NCBI GenBank assembly: GCA_016715895.1
Contig: JADJXH010000003.1
Location: 1,116,001-1,180,000, forward strand
DNA from: Flavobacteriales bacterium
GTDB lineage: Bacteria; Bacteroidota; Bacteroidia; Flavobacteriales_F; PHOS-HE28
Direction: 5' to 3'
Length of the DNA stretch: 64,000 bases
Below are positions 27,076 to 37,374 of this stretch, one piece after another. A program made the translations under genes and the position numbers. The notes under the pieces are model-generated. The model did no database searches. It worked only from the letters and a program-made list of their open reading frames with translations, and was not told the origin of the DNA. Positions within the stretch are counted from its first letter, which is position 1; each line of letters opens with the position of its first letter.

Positions 27076-27726
27076 GCGCCTCACCGGCCAGCGCGCGTTG
27101 CACCAGGGCCGAGATCGTGGGCGCCAGGGTGTGCACCATCAGGTGCCCGCCGCCCTTCACCACCACCGCATCGCGGATGGGCCCCAACGGCATCAGGTGG
27201 TCCCGGTCGCCGTGCAGATGCACCAGGCCCGGCACCGGCCGCGGAGGACCGTTCCACCGGAGCACCGCGTCCACCTGCACGTGCAACTGCGCCACGGTGT
27301 GCACCTCCAGCAACGCATCCAGCAGCGCGACATCCTCCGGCGTATCGGCGCCCATCTGCCAGCGCAGGAAGGGTTTCGTGCGCTGAATGAAGGCCCGGGA
27401 GAGCAGCTTCTCGGGATGCGTGCCGCGCAGCGCCTTGATCGGCGCGGGCATCTCGTGCGGCCCTTTCCAGCTGGAGATGATCACCACGCGACCAGGGCTC
27501 GTCAACGCCGCCAGCTCCTGGGCCACCATGCCCCCCATGCTCACGCCCACCAGGGCATGTGGGCGTCCCGCGTCGACCCGGGCCGCCAGCGCCGACGCGA
27601 AATCCGCCAGGGTGCTGGCCTTCGGCATCACCGGCCAGTCGTGGGCGATCAGGTGGTGGCCCGGAAGCCGAAGCTTCGCGAACAGCCGATGGTCCGCACC
27701 GAGGCCCGGGATGAGGTGGACGTCCA

Positions 27727-27727
<1 letters not shown>
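27056..27727 (-). CDS. alpha/beta hydrolase
   Basis: Cytoplasmic protein of 223 residues with the alpha/beta-hydrolase fold. The oxyanion region is LIPGLGADHRLF, the nucleophile elbow is GVSMGGMVAQ, an acidic residue is in HLHGDRDHLMP, and the catalytic His is in VKGGGHLMVH. The substrate is unknown. The ATG overlaps the hutH stop by one base (TGATG), so the two genes are coupled. A GTG one codon upstream is an alternative start. Confidence 0.88.
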
Positions 27728-29211
<1,484 letters not shown>

Positions 29212-29224
29212 GCCGGAGGGGGCT

Positions 29225-30565
29225 TTACGCGTGTTGGATGGCATGGACGAGGTCGTTCTGGTTCACGGCCTTCTGCTCGCCGCTCTTCATGTCCTTCACG
29301 GTGATGAGGCCCTGCTTCAACTCGTTCTCGCCGAGGATGGCCACATACGGGATGCCCTTGTCGTCGGCGTACTTGAACTGCTTCGCCATCTTGGCCTTGT
29401 CCGGGTAGAGCTCGGCGGCGATGCCCGCATCGCGCACCGCGCGCAGCAGCTTCAGGCAGTGCAGGCCCTCGGCCTCGCCGAAGTTGGCGAAGAGCAATCT
29501 CGTGCTGCCCCCGAGCTCCGCGGGGAACTTGTTCGTTTCGAGCAGCACGTCGTAGATGCGGTCGGCGCCGAAGCTGATGCCGACGCCGCTCATGCCCTTC
29601 AGGCCGAACACGCCGGTGAGGTCGTCGTAGCGGCCGCCGCCGGAGATGCTGCTCTGGAGCGTGCCTTCGTTGGCCTTCACCTCGAAGATGGCGCCGGTGT
29701 AGTAGTCGAGGCCGCGGGCCAGCGTGGGATCGAACTCGAACGCCGCGCTCTTTAAGGCACCCACGGTGTCGAACACGAACGAGAGCTCCTTCAAGCCCTC
29801 CTGTGCGACCGCGCTTGCGGACAGCCATTGCTCCAGCTGCGGACGTTGCTCCTTCCAGGTGCCCTTCAGCTCGAACAGCGGCGCAATGCGTGCGATCGCA
29901 TCGTCCTTGATCCCGTGCTCTCGCATTTCCTGCTCCACCTTCTCGCGCCCGATCTTGTCGAGCTTGTCGATGGCGGTCACCATGTCCACCACGTAGTCCG
30001 GCTGGCCGCTCACCTCGGCGAGGCCGCTGAGCACCTTGCGGTTGTTCAGCTTGATCGTCACCTGCAGGCCGAGCGCGGTGAACGCCTCGTCCAGCAGCAT
30101 CACCAGTTCCACCTCGTTCAGCAAACTGGTGCTGCCGATCATGTCCGCATCACACTGGTAGAACTCGCGGTAGCGGCCCTTCTGCGGGCGGTCCGCCCGC
30201 CACACGGGTTGGATCTGGTAGCGCTTGAAGGGGAAGCTGAGCTCGTTCTGGTGTTGCACCACGTAGCGCGCGAAGGGCACGGTGAGGTCGTAGCGGAGCG
30301 CTTCATCCGCGAAGCCCTTGCTCGGATCCGCCAGCGCGCGCTCCAGCTCGGCGCCGCGCTTCAGCACCTTGAAGATCAACCGATCCCCTTCCTCGCCGTA
30401 CTTGCCGGTCAACGTCTCCAGATGCTCCATCGCCGGCGTCTCCAGCGGCAGGAAGCCGTACTTCTGGAAGACCCGTTCGATGGTGCTGAAGATGTATTTG
30501 CGGCGCAGCATCTCCTGCGGACCGAAGTCGCGGGTGCCCTTGGGGATGGACGGCTTGGTGGCCAT
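29225..30565 (-). CDS. hisS: histidine--tRNA ligase
   Basis: Class II aminoacyl-tRNA synthetase of 446 residues. It has MATKPSIPKGTRDFGP at the N-terminus and motif 2 in YQIQPVWRADRPQKGRYREF. The histidine-specific motifs are LARGLDYYTGAIFEV and the GVGISFGADRI motif 3 region. A C-terminal anticodon-binding domain follows (LLFANFGEAEGLHCLKLL, PYVAILGENELKQG). Essential for translation. Its adjacency to hutH places charging and breakdown of histidine in one apparent operon. Confidence 0.96.
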   Translation of the reverse strand: MATKPSIPKGTRDFGPQEMLRRKYIFSTIERVFQKYGFLPLETPAMEHLETLTGKYGEEGDRLIFKVLKRGAELERALADPSKGFADEALRYDLTVPFARYVVQHQNELSFPFKRYQIQPVWRADRPQKGRYREFYQCDADMIGSTSLLNEVELVMLLDEAFTALGLQVTIKLNNRKVLSGLAEVSGQPDYVVDMVTAIDKLDKIGREKVEQEMREHGIKDDAIARIAPLFELKGTWKEQRPQLEQWLSASAVAQEGLKELSFVFDTVGALKSAAFEFDPTLARGLDYYTGAIFEVKANEGTLQSSISGGGRYDDLTGVFGLKGMSGVGISFGADRIYDVLLETNKFPAELGGSTRLLFANFGEAEGLHCLKLLRAVRDAGIAAELYPDKAKMAKQFKYADDKGIPYVAILGENELKQGLITVKDMKSGEQKAVNQNDLVHAIQHA

Positions 30566-30573
30566 GGCGGCCG

Positions 30574-30581
30574 CGAAAGTA
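30574..30581 (-). promoter_or_regulatory. putative -7 box of hisS
   Basis: TACTTTCG on the minus strand, one mismatch to TANNTTTG, ends 8 bases before the hisS ATG. The transcript leader would be very short or absent. Confidence 0.4.
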
Positions 30582-30607
30582 CGGGGCGGACGACGAGGCG
30601 CCGGGGC

Positions 30608-30832
30608 CTACTCCTTCACGAAGCGCACCGGGGTCAGCCCACTGCCGGGCCGATGGATCAGGTAGAGCCCGGGGTGCAGTTCGATCGTCGGCAGGGTCGT
30701 CACGGCTCCTGCGCTCACGGCCAGCCGCACCAAGGCCCGTTGTGGCGAACGACGAGCACAGGCTGCCCCGGGGACAGCGTCAACGGTCCGGCCGGTGGTG
30801 AGCACAAGCCCTTTGGTGATCGAAAACGCCAT
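30608..30832 (-). pseudogene. decayed T9SS sorting-domain remnant
   Basis: An open frame of 74 residues whose C-terminal half (ALVRLAVSAGAVTTLPTIEL, GLYLIHRP, ending PVRFVKE) looks like the end of a T9SS sorting domain. The upstream part makes better sense in another frame (LTLSPGQPVLVVRH), which suggests a frameshift. No signal peptide or body is present. It occupies the otherwise gene-free stretch between hisS and the converging-side repeat protein. It is probably the tail of a lost secreted-protein gene; the alternative is chance. Confidence 0.45.
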
Positions 30833-30892
30833 GGTCCATGGACTGGCGGGTTGGATCGAGGCGATCGCACGGACCCGTTCCCGACCGCATCC

Positions 30893-33085
30893 TCACCGTG
30901 TATCCGCGTGTGGTTGGCCCACCAGCGCCTTGAGCACTTCCAGTTCCGCTTGCAAGGCCTGGATCAGCGCGTGCTGTTCCTGTATGGCCTTCACGAGCGG
31001 GGGAACGAACTCGGCATAGCGCAGACCGTAGTGCGCACCGGCATGCTGCGGCCTGTCGACACCATGGAACTCAAAGCCGATGGAGCGGGCGGCCTGCTCC
31101 ACCTCCTGCGCCACGAAGCCCACCTGCAGCTCTGCCGCCTTCAACGCCTCGGCCTCGGGCAGCCGCAGCTCCTGCGGTGTGCCCTGGAACCCGGCCAGCG
31201 CTTCCATGTCCAGATGGTAGGTCACAGGGCGCAGTTTCAGCACGAAGTCCAGCCCGGCCACGTTCTCCCGCACATCGGACTTGAAGCGGCCATCGCTCAG
31301 GTTGCTCCAGTTCGCGTAGCCACCGATCACCGACACGGTGGGGTTGCCGAGCTGCACCTTGTTGCTCGCATTGGGCTCCGAATCGTAGCCCACGCCGGTG
31401 CTGTTGGTGAAGTTGCCCGCATTGGAATTGGCGCTGTAGCCCAGGCCGGTGTTGTTGCTCGCCGTGGTATTGTCCTCGAGGGCGAAAGCGCCCACAGCGG
31501 TATTGCTGCCACCGGTGGTGTTGGCGTCCAGGGTGCTATGGCCCAGCGCGGCGTTGCGCAGGCCATTGGTATTATTGGCCAGCGCGCCGTAGCCGACGGC
31601 GGAGTTGAAGTTCCCGGTGGTGTTGTCCAAGAGCGCGTTGCTCCCAGCGGCCGTATTCTGTATGCCGCTCGAGTTCGTGCGCAACGAGGAGCGTCCCAGC
31701 GCCACATTGTCAACACCAGCATTGCTGTAAAGGCTCTCGTAACCCAGCGCGGTGCTGAAGGAGCCGCCGTTGCTCGCGAACATGGCGTACGCGCCCACGG
31801 CCGTGCACTGGCCCACGCTGGCGTTGCCCTCCATGGCACGGCCGCCCACGGCCACGTTGTTCCCACCGCCCGTGTTCTCTTTCAAGGCGGAGACACCGAG
31901 GGCGCAGTTCTGGGAACCGGTCGTATTGAAGCGCATCGCGTTGGCACCGAGCGCGGAATTGTTCCCCCCGGTGGAATTCGCCCCAAGCGCGGAGAATCCT
32001 GCCGCCAGGTTGCTGGCACCGGTGGTGTTCGCCCGCAGGGCCTGGAAGCCAAGGGCCGCGTTGCCATCCGCATTGGTGTTGTTGGCAAGCGCCTCACATC
32101 CGAGGCCGGTGTTGTACTTACCGGTCGTGTTGGCTTCCAGCGCATTGGCGCCTACGGCCGTGTTCTGCGCCCCTGTGGTGTTGAGGATCAGGGCATGGAA
32201 CCCGACGCCGAGATTGAGATAGCCCGAGCTGTTGTTGACCATGGCCGCGGAACCGACAGCCGTGTTGCTATGCCCGGTGTTGCTGCGCAGGCTCGCCTGA
32301 CCCACGGCGGTATTGTCCTGCCCGCCGCTGCCCAGCTCCATGGCGCGCATGCCGATGGCCGTGTTGAAGCTTCCGGTCGTGGATGCCAGCAGGGAGTTGT
32401 AGCCCAAGGCCGTGTTGTTCGCCCCGGTGGTAAGGGCGGCGCCGCTGCTTTCGCCAATGAGCGTGTTGAAATTGTTGCTCAGGTCGTCATTGGCGCCGGC
32501 ACCGTTGCCCATGAAGACCGAGCCGCCCGTGTTCGCCACCTCCAATCTGCCTGCGCGCATGCGGAAGCGCTCCGTGCCGGCCACATCGAAGCGGATGATG
32601 TCCTCATCCGGGCTCTCCTCCACCTGGACCTTGGTGTCGTTGTCCGCATCCGCAAGGCTCAACGCCTTGTCGGTGGTGCGCGCATGCAGGCTGTAGGGCA
32701 CGGAGTTGAGCCGTGTGGTACCCAGGTCCACGTAACCGGTCCCGGCATCCACCTCCACTTGCAGGTACTGATCGGACGCGCTCCAGGTGACCGCCGCGTA
32801 GGACCCAACGACCGGCGAGCCCTCACCGATACCGGCCGTGATCAGGCCGAACGCATTGGTGGTGAGGGCGTGCGTCTCGCGATACGCGATGGTACCACCG
32901 ATCGAGCCGGTGCGGACGGTGAAGCGCACGGTGACCGCAGTGGAGGCCAACGGCTCCCCGAGGGCGTCACGCACCACCGCCTGGTAGTTCGTGCTGAAGG
33001 GGGCCTGGGCGCACACCGGTGCAACAAGGGCGATGGCCAGCGCCGGTCCGGCCAAACGGATGAGGATCGATCCAAGAGGTGACAT
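30893..33085 (-). CDS. trimeric fibre-like surface protein: YadA-like 17-residue repeats plus S74 domain
   Basis: Protein of 730 residues. It has a signal peptide ending APVCAQ, a 'STNYQAVVRDALGEPLASTA' N-terminal module (about 30-135), a linker, then about 21 tandem repeats of ~17 residues (consensus NTAVGxxALxxNTTGxx; about 207-563). These resemble the left-handed beta-roll head repeats of trimeric adhesins. An S74-type chaperone domain (SDGRFKSDVREN, LQVGFVAQEVEQA) and a short C-terminal coiled coil follow. No YadA-type membrane anchor is present, so anchoring must differ. Likely a trimeric extracellular adhesin. It ends two bases before the next minus-strand gene in the cluster begins its tail. 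Confidence 0.88.
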   Translation of the reverse strand: MSPLGSILIRLAGPALAIALVAPVCAQAPFSTNYQAVVRDALGEPLASTAVTVRFTVRTGSIGGTIAYRETHALTTNAFGLITAGIGEGSPVVGSYAAVTWSASDQYLQVEVDAGTGYVDLGTTRLNSVPYSLHARTTDKALSLADADNDTKVQVEESPDEDIIRFDVAGTERFRMRAGRLEVANTGGSVFMGNGAGANDDLSNNFNTLIGESSGAALTTGANNTALGYNSLLASTTGSFNTAIGMRAMELGSGGQDNTAVGQASLRSNTGHSNTAVGSAAMVNNSSGYLNLGVGFHALILNTTGAQNTAVGANALEANTTGKYNTGLGCEALANNTNADGNAALGFQALRANTTGASNLAAGFSALGANSTGGNNSALGANAMRFNTTGSQNCALGVSALKENTGGGNNVAVGGRAMEGNASVGQCTAVGAYAMFASNGGSFSTALGYESLYSNAGVDNVALGRSSLRTNSSGIQNTAAGSNALLDNTTGNFNSAVGYGALANNTNGLRNAALGHSTLDANTTGGSNTAVGAFALEDNTTASNNTGLGYSANSNAGNFTNSTGVGYDSEPNASNKVQLGNPTVSVIGGYANWSNLSDGRFKSDVRENVAGLDFVLKLRPVTYHLDMEALAGFQGTPQELRLPEAEALKAAELQVGFVAQEVEQAARSIGFEFHGVDRPQHAGAHYGLRYAEFVPPLVKAIQEQHALIQALQAELEVLKALVGQPHADTR

Positions 33086-33087
33086 GG

Positions 33088-35439
33088 TCAGGGGAGTTGT
33101 GCGGTGCGCGTGCTGGTGGCCACGGCCCCGCCGATGTTCAAGAGGATCCGATCGCGGTCGTTGCCCGAACCGGTGTACTTGGTGACGCCGTCCATGTCCA
33201 GGTCGGTCGCGAGGTAGCCGTTCGTGGTGGCCGTGGGCACCGTGCCGCCGATCTCCAGCAGGATGAGGTCCCTGTCATTCCCGGAACCGGCGTACTTCAC
33301 CACGCCATCCGCGTTCGCATCCCCCGCCCACAGGCACATGACGCCCCCCACAGCGACCATGGCCTCCGCTCCGTGGACCGGCAGGTTCGGCGACGTGAAC
33401 GCGAGGGCGGCGGGCGGTGTCTGGGATCCGATCTCCACCGGGAACGCCGTCATCACCCCCAGATGGTGGCGATGCCGAACGGCGACATGGTACCAGCCCG
33501 GCAGGGCATCCATGGCGAAGGGGGTCGTCCCATCGAACTGCACGACCAGCCCATCGCGGCGTAAGAGCCCCACCCGCGAGGCGAGGACCGATCCGGGGGA
33601 CTGCGGGTCCCGGAGCTCCACGAGCACATGATCCACAATGGCAGCGGAGCCGCCGACCTGCAGGACGGCCGGGTCCATCTGGGCACCCGGGTTCTCCGTG
33701 ACCGTGAAGCCCATCTGGGAGTATGGCTCCCAGGCAGGGAGCCATCCGCCGAGCCGCAACCCATCGTCCATCAGCCCGGTGAAGGCATCCATCGGCCCTT
33801 GCAGGCCCATGACCACGGGTAGGGATACACCGCCCACCACACTGCCACACACGCAATCCGGGCCGAGCACATCAGGTGCGCCGCCGGGACCCGTGCAGGG
33901 CGCACCAACGAACTTGAGCGGATCGGTATCATCGCAGTCGCGGTCGTTGCGCACATGGCCCGGTGGTGGATCACATGCGAAGACCGACACGGATGGCGAC
34001 CCGAAGCCATCGCCATCCGCATCGGCGTACCACCAGGCACCGCCACTCGGGTGGACCTTCACGATCCACAGGTCGAAGTCGCCTCCGCGGCTGTCGTGCG
34101 TCTTGTCCCAGCCTGCGTCAGCGCCGCTGATGCCCGCGAGCAGGTAACCGCCATCGGGGGTGATGAGCACCTTGCGCACTTCGTCCCACTGGTCGGTGCC
34201 GCAGCGGAACTCGTCCACCACCGCGTTGTTCACGGTCTGGATCGAGAGCCAGTAGTCGTAGTGGCCGCGCGGAATACCGGTGATGGTGCCGCTCACCGGC
34301 GAGTTGGTCACACCGGCGATGGCGATATCCGAGATGAAGCTGGCCGGGTCGATCGCCGCGATGCTTCGGGCATCGTCGACATCGCTCCCTCCGGCACGCG
34401 TCTCGAAGTTGAGCACGCCGCTGCCTCCGGAGATCCAAAGACCGAACGCATCGCCAACCCCGAGGCTCGGCCAGAAGAGGTCGTGACCCGCCGCGCCGAA
34501 GGCATATCCTGCGATGAAATGATCGCCGCCAACGTTCAGGATACCGGCGTTCGGAATGGTCTGGGTACTGCCGCCGAGCCGTTTCTCCCAGAGCTTGTTG
34601 CCTGTGGCATCGAACCGGAGCGACCACACATCGTTCGTCCCGCGTCGCACCTCGGCGATATCCCCGGATGGGCCGGAATACGAGGTGCCCGTGATCGCTG
34701 CGCCTCCGGAAGCCGCGCTGGCCATGCCATGAAGGCGCTCGCTCAATGACCCACCGAACCCGGCATCCCAGAGCTTCGTACCGGCACCGTCGATGGCGAC
34801 GACCCAGTAATCGTATCCCCCACGCGGCGCGGCGGTCTTGTTGCCGCTCACCGGGGACTCGGAGTTCCCGGCGAGCAGGAAGCTGCCGTCCGTGCGTGCG
34901 ATCACCGCCACCCCTTCATCGACGAGCGTTCCACCGAAGCGGCGGTCCCAAAGGACATTGCCCAAGGCGTCGGTCCGCACGGCCCAGAGATCATCGACGC
35001 CGAAGGAAGGCTGGCTTACCAGGCCCGACATGGGGCTGGCCGTGAACCCGCAGAAGAGGAAGCCCCCGTCATCGGTAAGCGCCACGTCCATGAACGCGTC
35101 CCGCCACGATCCGCCATAGCGGCGCTCCCAGAGAAGGGTTCCATCCGATGCCAGGTGGACCGCCCAGCCATCGCTCAGCCCATAGCCCGCTTCCGATACC
35201 TCGCCACTCAGCGGCGAACTGGTGGAGCCGACCAGGAGGTAGCTGCCGTCCGGAAGGACGATCCCGCTTTCGACCAGATCCACATCGCTGCCACCGATGG
35301 TCACATCCCATTCGATCGTGAGGCAGGGTTGCGCATCGACCGGGAAGGGAAGCCAGATGGGCCCAAGGAATGCGAGCCACGGGAGCACAGCACAGGTGAA
35401 GGACCGGAAGGTTCGGGCGATGGGCAGGTGCATCGTCAT
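33088..35439 (-). CDS. propeller-like secreted protein with DCDD motif and KYAG-NDRD tail (family member 2 of 5)
   Basis: Protein of 783 residues with a signal peptide ending PVDAQ. Repeated blades (about 40-470) follow the pattern W(E/D)xx(F/Y)GGS, then DGGFLLAG, SPxSG and DYW. A segment at about 475-515 has YADADGDGFGSP and NDRDCDDTDP, like the metal-binding repeats of MopE-type surface proteins. The C-terminal ~240 residues are the shared module (ELRDPQSPGS, VRHRHHLGVMT) ending with KYAGSGNDRD and KYTGSGNDRD loops and RTAQLP. Its ATG overlaps the stop of the gene upstream (ATGA), so expression is coupled to the paralogue there. A second ATG two codons in is possible. Confidence 0.83.
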   Translation of the reverse strand: MTMHLPIARTFRSFTCAVLPWLAFLGPIWLPFPVDAQPCLTIEWDVTIGGSDVDLVESGIVLPDGSYLLVGSTSSPLSGEVSEAGYGLSDGWAVHLASDGTLLWERRYGGSWRDAFMDVALTDDGGFLFCGFTASPMSGLVSQPSFGVDDLWAVRTDALGNVLWDRRFGGTLVDEGVAVIARTDGSFLLAGNSESPVSGNKTAAPRGGYDYWVVAIDGAGTKLWDAGFGGSLSERLHGMASAASGGAAITGTSYSGPSGDIAEVRRGTNDVWSLRFDATGNKLWEKRLGGSTQTIPNAGILNVGGDHFIAGYAFGAAGHDLFWPSLGVGDAFGLWISGGSGVLNFETRAGGSDVDDARSIAAIDPASFISDIAIAGVTNSPVSGTITGIPRGHYDYWLSIQTVNNAVVDEFRCGTDQWDEVRKVLITPDGGYLLAGISGADAGWDKTHDSRGGDFDLWIVKVHPSGGAWWYADADGDGFGSPSVSVFACDPPPGHVRNDRDCDDTDPLKFVGAPCTGPGGAPDVLGPDCVCGSVVGGVSLPVVMGLQGPMDAFTGLMDDGLRLGGWLPAWEPYSQMGFTVTENPGAQMDPAVLQVGGSAAIVDHVLVELRDPQSPGSVLASRVGLLRRDGLVVQFDGTTPFAMDALPGWYHVAVRHRHHLGVMTAFPVEIGSQTPPAALAFTSPNLPVHGAEAMVAVGGVMCLWAGDANADGVVKYAGSGNDRDLILLEIGGTVPTATTNGYLATDLDMDGVTKYTGSGNDRDRILLNIGGAVATSTRTAQLP

Positions 35440-36389
35440 GGCAATTGGGCGTTGCGGATACCGGTGGGCAGGACTCCTCCGATGTTCTGGAGGATGGGGT
35501 CCCTGTCGTTCTCCGCACCCGCGTATTTGATGATCCCGTCCAGGTTCACATCGGTCGACAGGTAGCCGGTGGTCGTCGCCGTGGGGACGGCCCCACCGAT
35601 GGCCACCAGGATGGGATCGCGATCGTTCCCCGCGCCGGCGTACTTGATCACACCATCGCCGGTCACATCACCGCTCCAGAGCATGCGCACACCGGCCAGC
35701 ACACGCTGGGCATCCATCCCGTAGGTGGCCGTGCTGCCGTTCGTCAGATCCACGGCCACGGGCGAAGCACTGAGCGCGATGGCCGACAGGGTGAGCACCG
35801 CGAGGTGGTTGCGATGATGCACCGCGATGAAGTACTCATCCGCCGGCATGGGAAAGGACACGGGCGAACTGCCGTCGGTGTCCACGATGTCGCCGTCGGC
35901 CTGCAGGAGCGCTGAGCGGCTATGGAGCACCGTGGTGTGATCCGCCTTGTCCCGGAGCTCCAGGAAGACCCAGTCGATGATGGCATCGGGTCCAGGGGTG
36001 GCCAGCACGGCGGGTACGATCGCCTCGCCCCCACCTCCGATCGGTGCATAGCCCAGGCCGGTATAGGGCTCGATCAGCGGCACCCATCCGTTCACCCGCA
36101 GGCCATCGTTCATCCTGCCGGTCCCGGTGTTGTAGGGTCCCTGGAGGAAGGCCCGCATGCCGAGGCGCAGCCGCACCAGCCCGGGCTGGTGGAATCCCTG
36201 GGTGAGGATCATGGTCCCCGCCTGGCCTATGGTGACGGCGGGCTCACCCACGGTCCACGCCACCTGAACGGGGCCTGCGACCACCGAAGCGCCCGCAGTG
36301 GCCACCACCCTCGGGGCCAGGCTTTGTGCGCCGGTCGCAAGGGGCGCCGCCAGAAGGGCGGCCAGAAGGGTTCCGGAACGTGGTCCCAT
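35436..36389 (-). CDS. secreted protein with KYAG-NDRD tail (family member 3 of 5)
   Basis: Protein of 317 residues, a close match in length and layout to the 315-residue member near 19 kb. It has a signal peptide (ending ATGAQ), an N-terminal domain ending LTQGFHQPG, the shared module (IEPYTGLGYAPI, IIDWVFLELRDKAD, VHHRNHLAVLT), and the loops DVTGDGVIKYAGAGNDRD and TDVNLDGIIKYAGAENDRD. It ends RNAQLP. The stop codon overlaps the start of the 783-residue paralogue by four bases. Between this gene and the regulator gene upstream lie 229 bases holding a terminator hairpin. Confidence 0.83.
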   Translation of the reverse strand: MGPRSGTLLAALLAAPLATGAQSLAPRVVATAGASVVAGPVQVAWTVGEPAVTIGQAGTMILTQGFHQPGLVRLRLGMRAFLQGPYNTGTGRMNDGLRVNGWVPLIEPYTGLGYAPIGGGGEAIVPAVLATPGPDAIIDWVFLELRDKADHTTVLHSRSALLQADGDIVDTDGSSPVSFPMPADEYFIAVHHRNHLAVLTLSAIALSASPVAVDLTNGSTATYGMDAQRVLAGVRMLWSGDVTGDGVIKYAGAGNDRDPILVAIGGAVPTATTTGYLSTDVNLDGIIKYAGAENDRDPILQNIGGVLPTGIRNAQLP

Positions 36390-36585
36390 GGTCGATCGGC
36401 AGGTGGGCGCAAGCTGCTTCACGCCCGCTGGCATTCCCAATGCGATCGAGCCGCTGCATCGCCCGATCGAGGCACTGACCGCGGATCACGGACCCGTCGG
36501 CGGTCGTGGCCCGCAATGGACCCGGCGCTTCCCTGGTCCGCTGCCGTCCGAACAACACCTGTGGACCGGGATGGGAGCTTCCGGC

Positions 36586-36608
36586 AGGAGGCCACCGACC
36601 GGCCTCCT
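36586..36608 (-). terminator. terminator of the second two-component operon
   Basis: Perfect 8-bp stem AGGAGGCC / GGCCTCCT with a 7-base loop, 10 bases past the regulator stop codon on the minus strand. No T-tract follows. Confidence 0.55.
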
Positions 36609-36618
36609 CGCGCATCCA

Positions 36619-37374
36619 CTAGCGTGCGCCAAGCACCTGGAGCAGCTCCTCCTTCCTGGAGCGGGAAACGGGAAGTTCCTCGCCGCCGGCGAGGACGACG
36701 TATCCACCGGCACCCCGCACGTAACGCACCACCCGATCGATGGCGACCACATGCGAGAGATGGATGCGCACAAAGCGGTCCGCCGGAAGGTCGCGCTCCA
36801 CATCCTTCAGAGTGCGCGACACCAGCACGCGTGCGCCATCGGTGAGATGCAGCACGGTGTAGTTGTCGTCGGCCGTGGCGTAGGCGATGCGGTCCAGCGC
36901 CAGCATCTCCAGCCCCTCCCGCGTGGGGATCGCAATGCGGGCGGCCCGCTGCGGGGCCATCTGCCGGAGCAGCTCGCCGAGCCGGTCCTGCGCGCCCCCC
37001 TTGCCTGCGGCATGCTCCACCTTGGCCACCGCGCTGATCAGCTCGCCCTTCTCCACCGGCTTCAGCAGATAGTCGAGCGCGTTGTGCTTGATGGCCTTCA
37101 TGGCGAACTCATCGTAGGCCGTGGTGAAGATCACATGACAGGCATGATCGCCCAGGCCCTGGAGCAGGTCGAACGCGTTCATCACCGGCATCTGGATGTC
37201 GAGGAAGAGCAGGTCGGTGCCGTGCTCCTTGAGGTGCTTCAGCGCCTCCGTGGGTTCGTTGAAGACGGCCTCGACGCGGACCTTCGGGCAGTACTTCTCC
37301 AGCATCCATCGGAGAGTGACGGTGCAGTGCTCCTCATCATCGACGAGGACGGCGCGGATCGGGTGGTCGCTCAT
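36619..37374 (-). CDS. LytTR-family response regulator
   Basis: Response regulator of 251 residues. The receiver domain has DDEE near residue 12, phospho-acceptor Asp in LLFLDIQMPVM (near 57), Thr in VIFTTAYDEFA and Lys in LDYLLKPVE. The LytTR DNA-binding domain covers about 145-248 (ATADDNYTVLHLTDGARVLV, FVRIHLSHVVAID). Its ATG overlaps the stop of the sensor kinase gene by four bases, so the pair is translationally coupled and surely works together. Confidence 0.94.
   Translation of the reverse strand: MSDHPIRAVLVDDEEHCTVTLRWMLEKYCPKVRVEAVFNEPTEALKHLKEHGTDLLFLDIQMPVMNAFDLLQGLGDHACHVIFTTAYDEFAMKAIKHNALDYLLKPVEKGELISAVAKVEHAAGKGGAQDRLGELLRQMAPQRAARIAIPTREGLEMLALDRIAYATADDNYTVLHLTDGARVLVSRTLKDVERDLPADRFVRIHLSHVVAIDRVVRYVRGAGGYVVLAGGEELPVSRSRKEELLQVLGAR

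Noticed and set aside
31330..32460. Regularly spaced ~51-bp repeats resembling a CRISPR array
   Set aside because: The repeats are in frame, degenerate at third positions and encode the fibre protein's 17-residue units; there are no unique spacers or cas genes.
29828..33082. A 1,084-codon open frame on the plus strand
   Set aside because: It is antisense to hisS and the repeat-rich fibre gene; its apparent repeats mirror the 17-residue repeats of the real protein.
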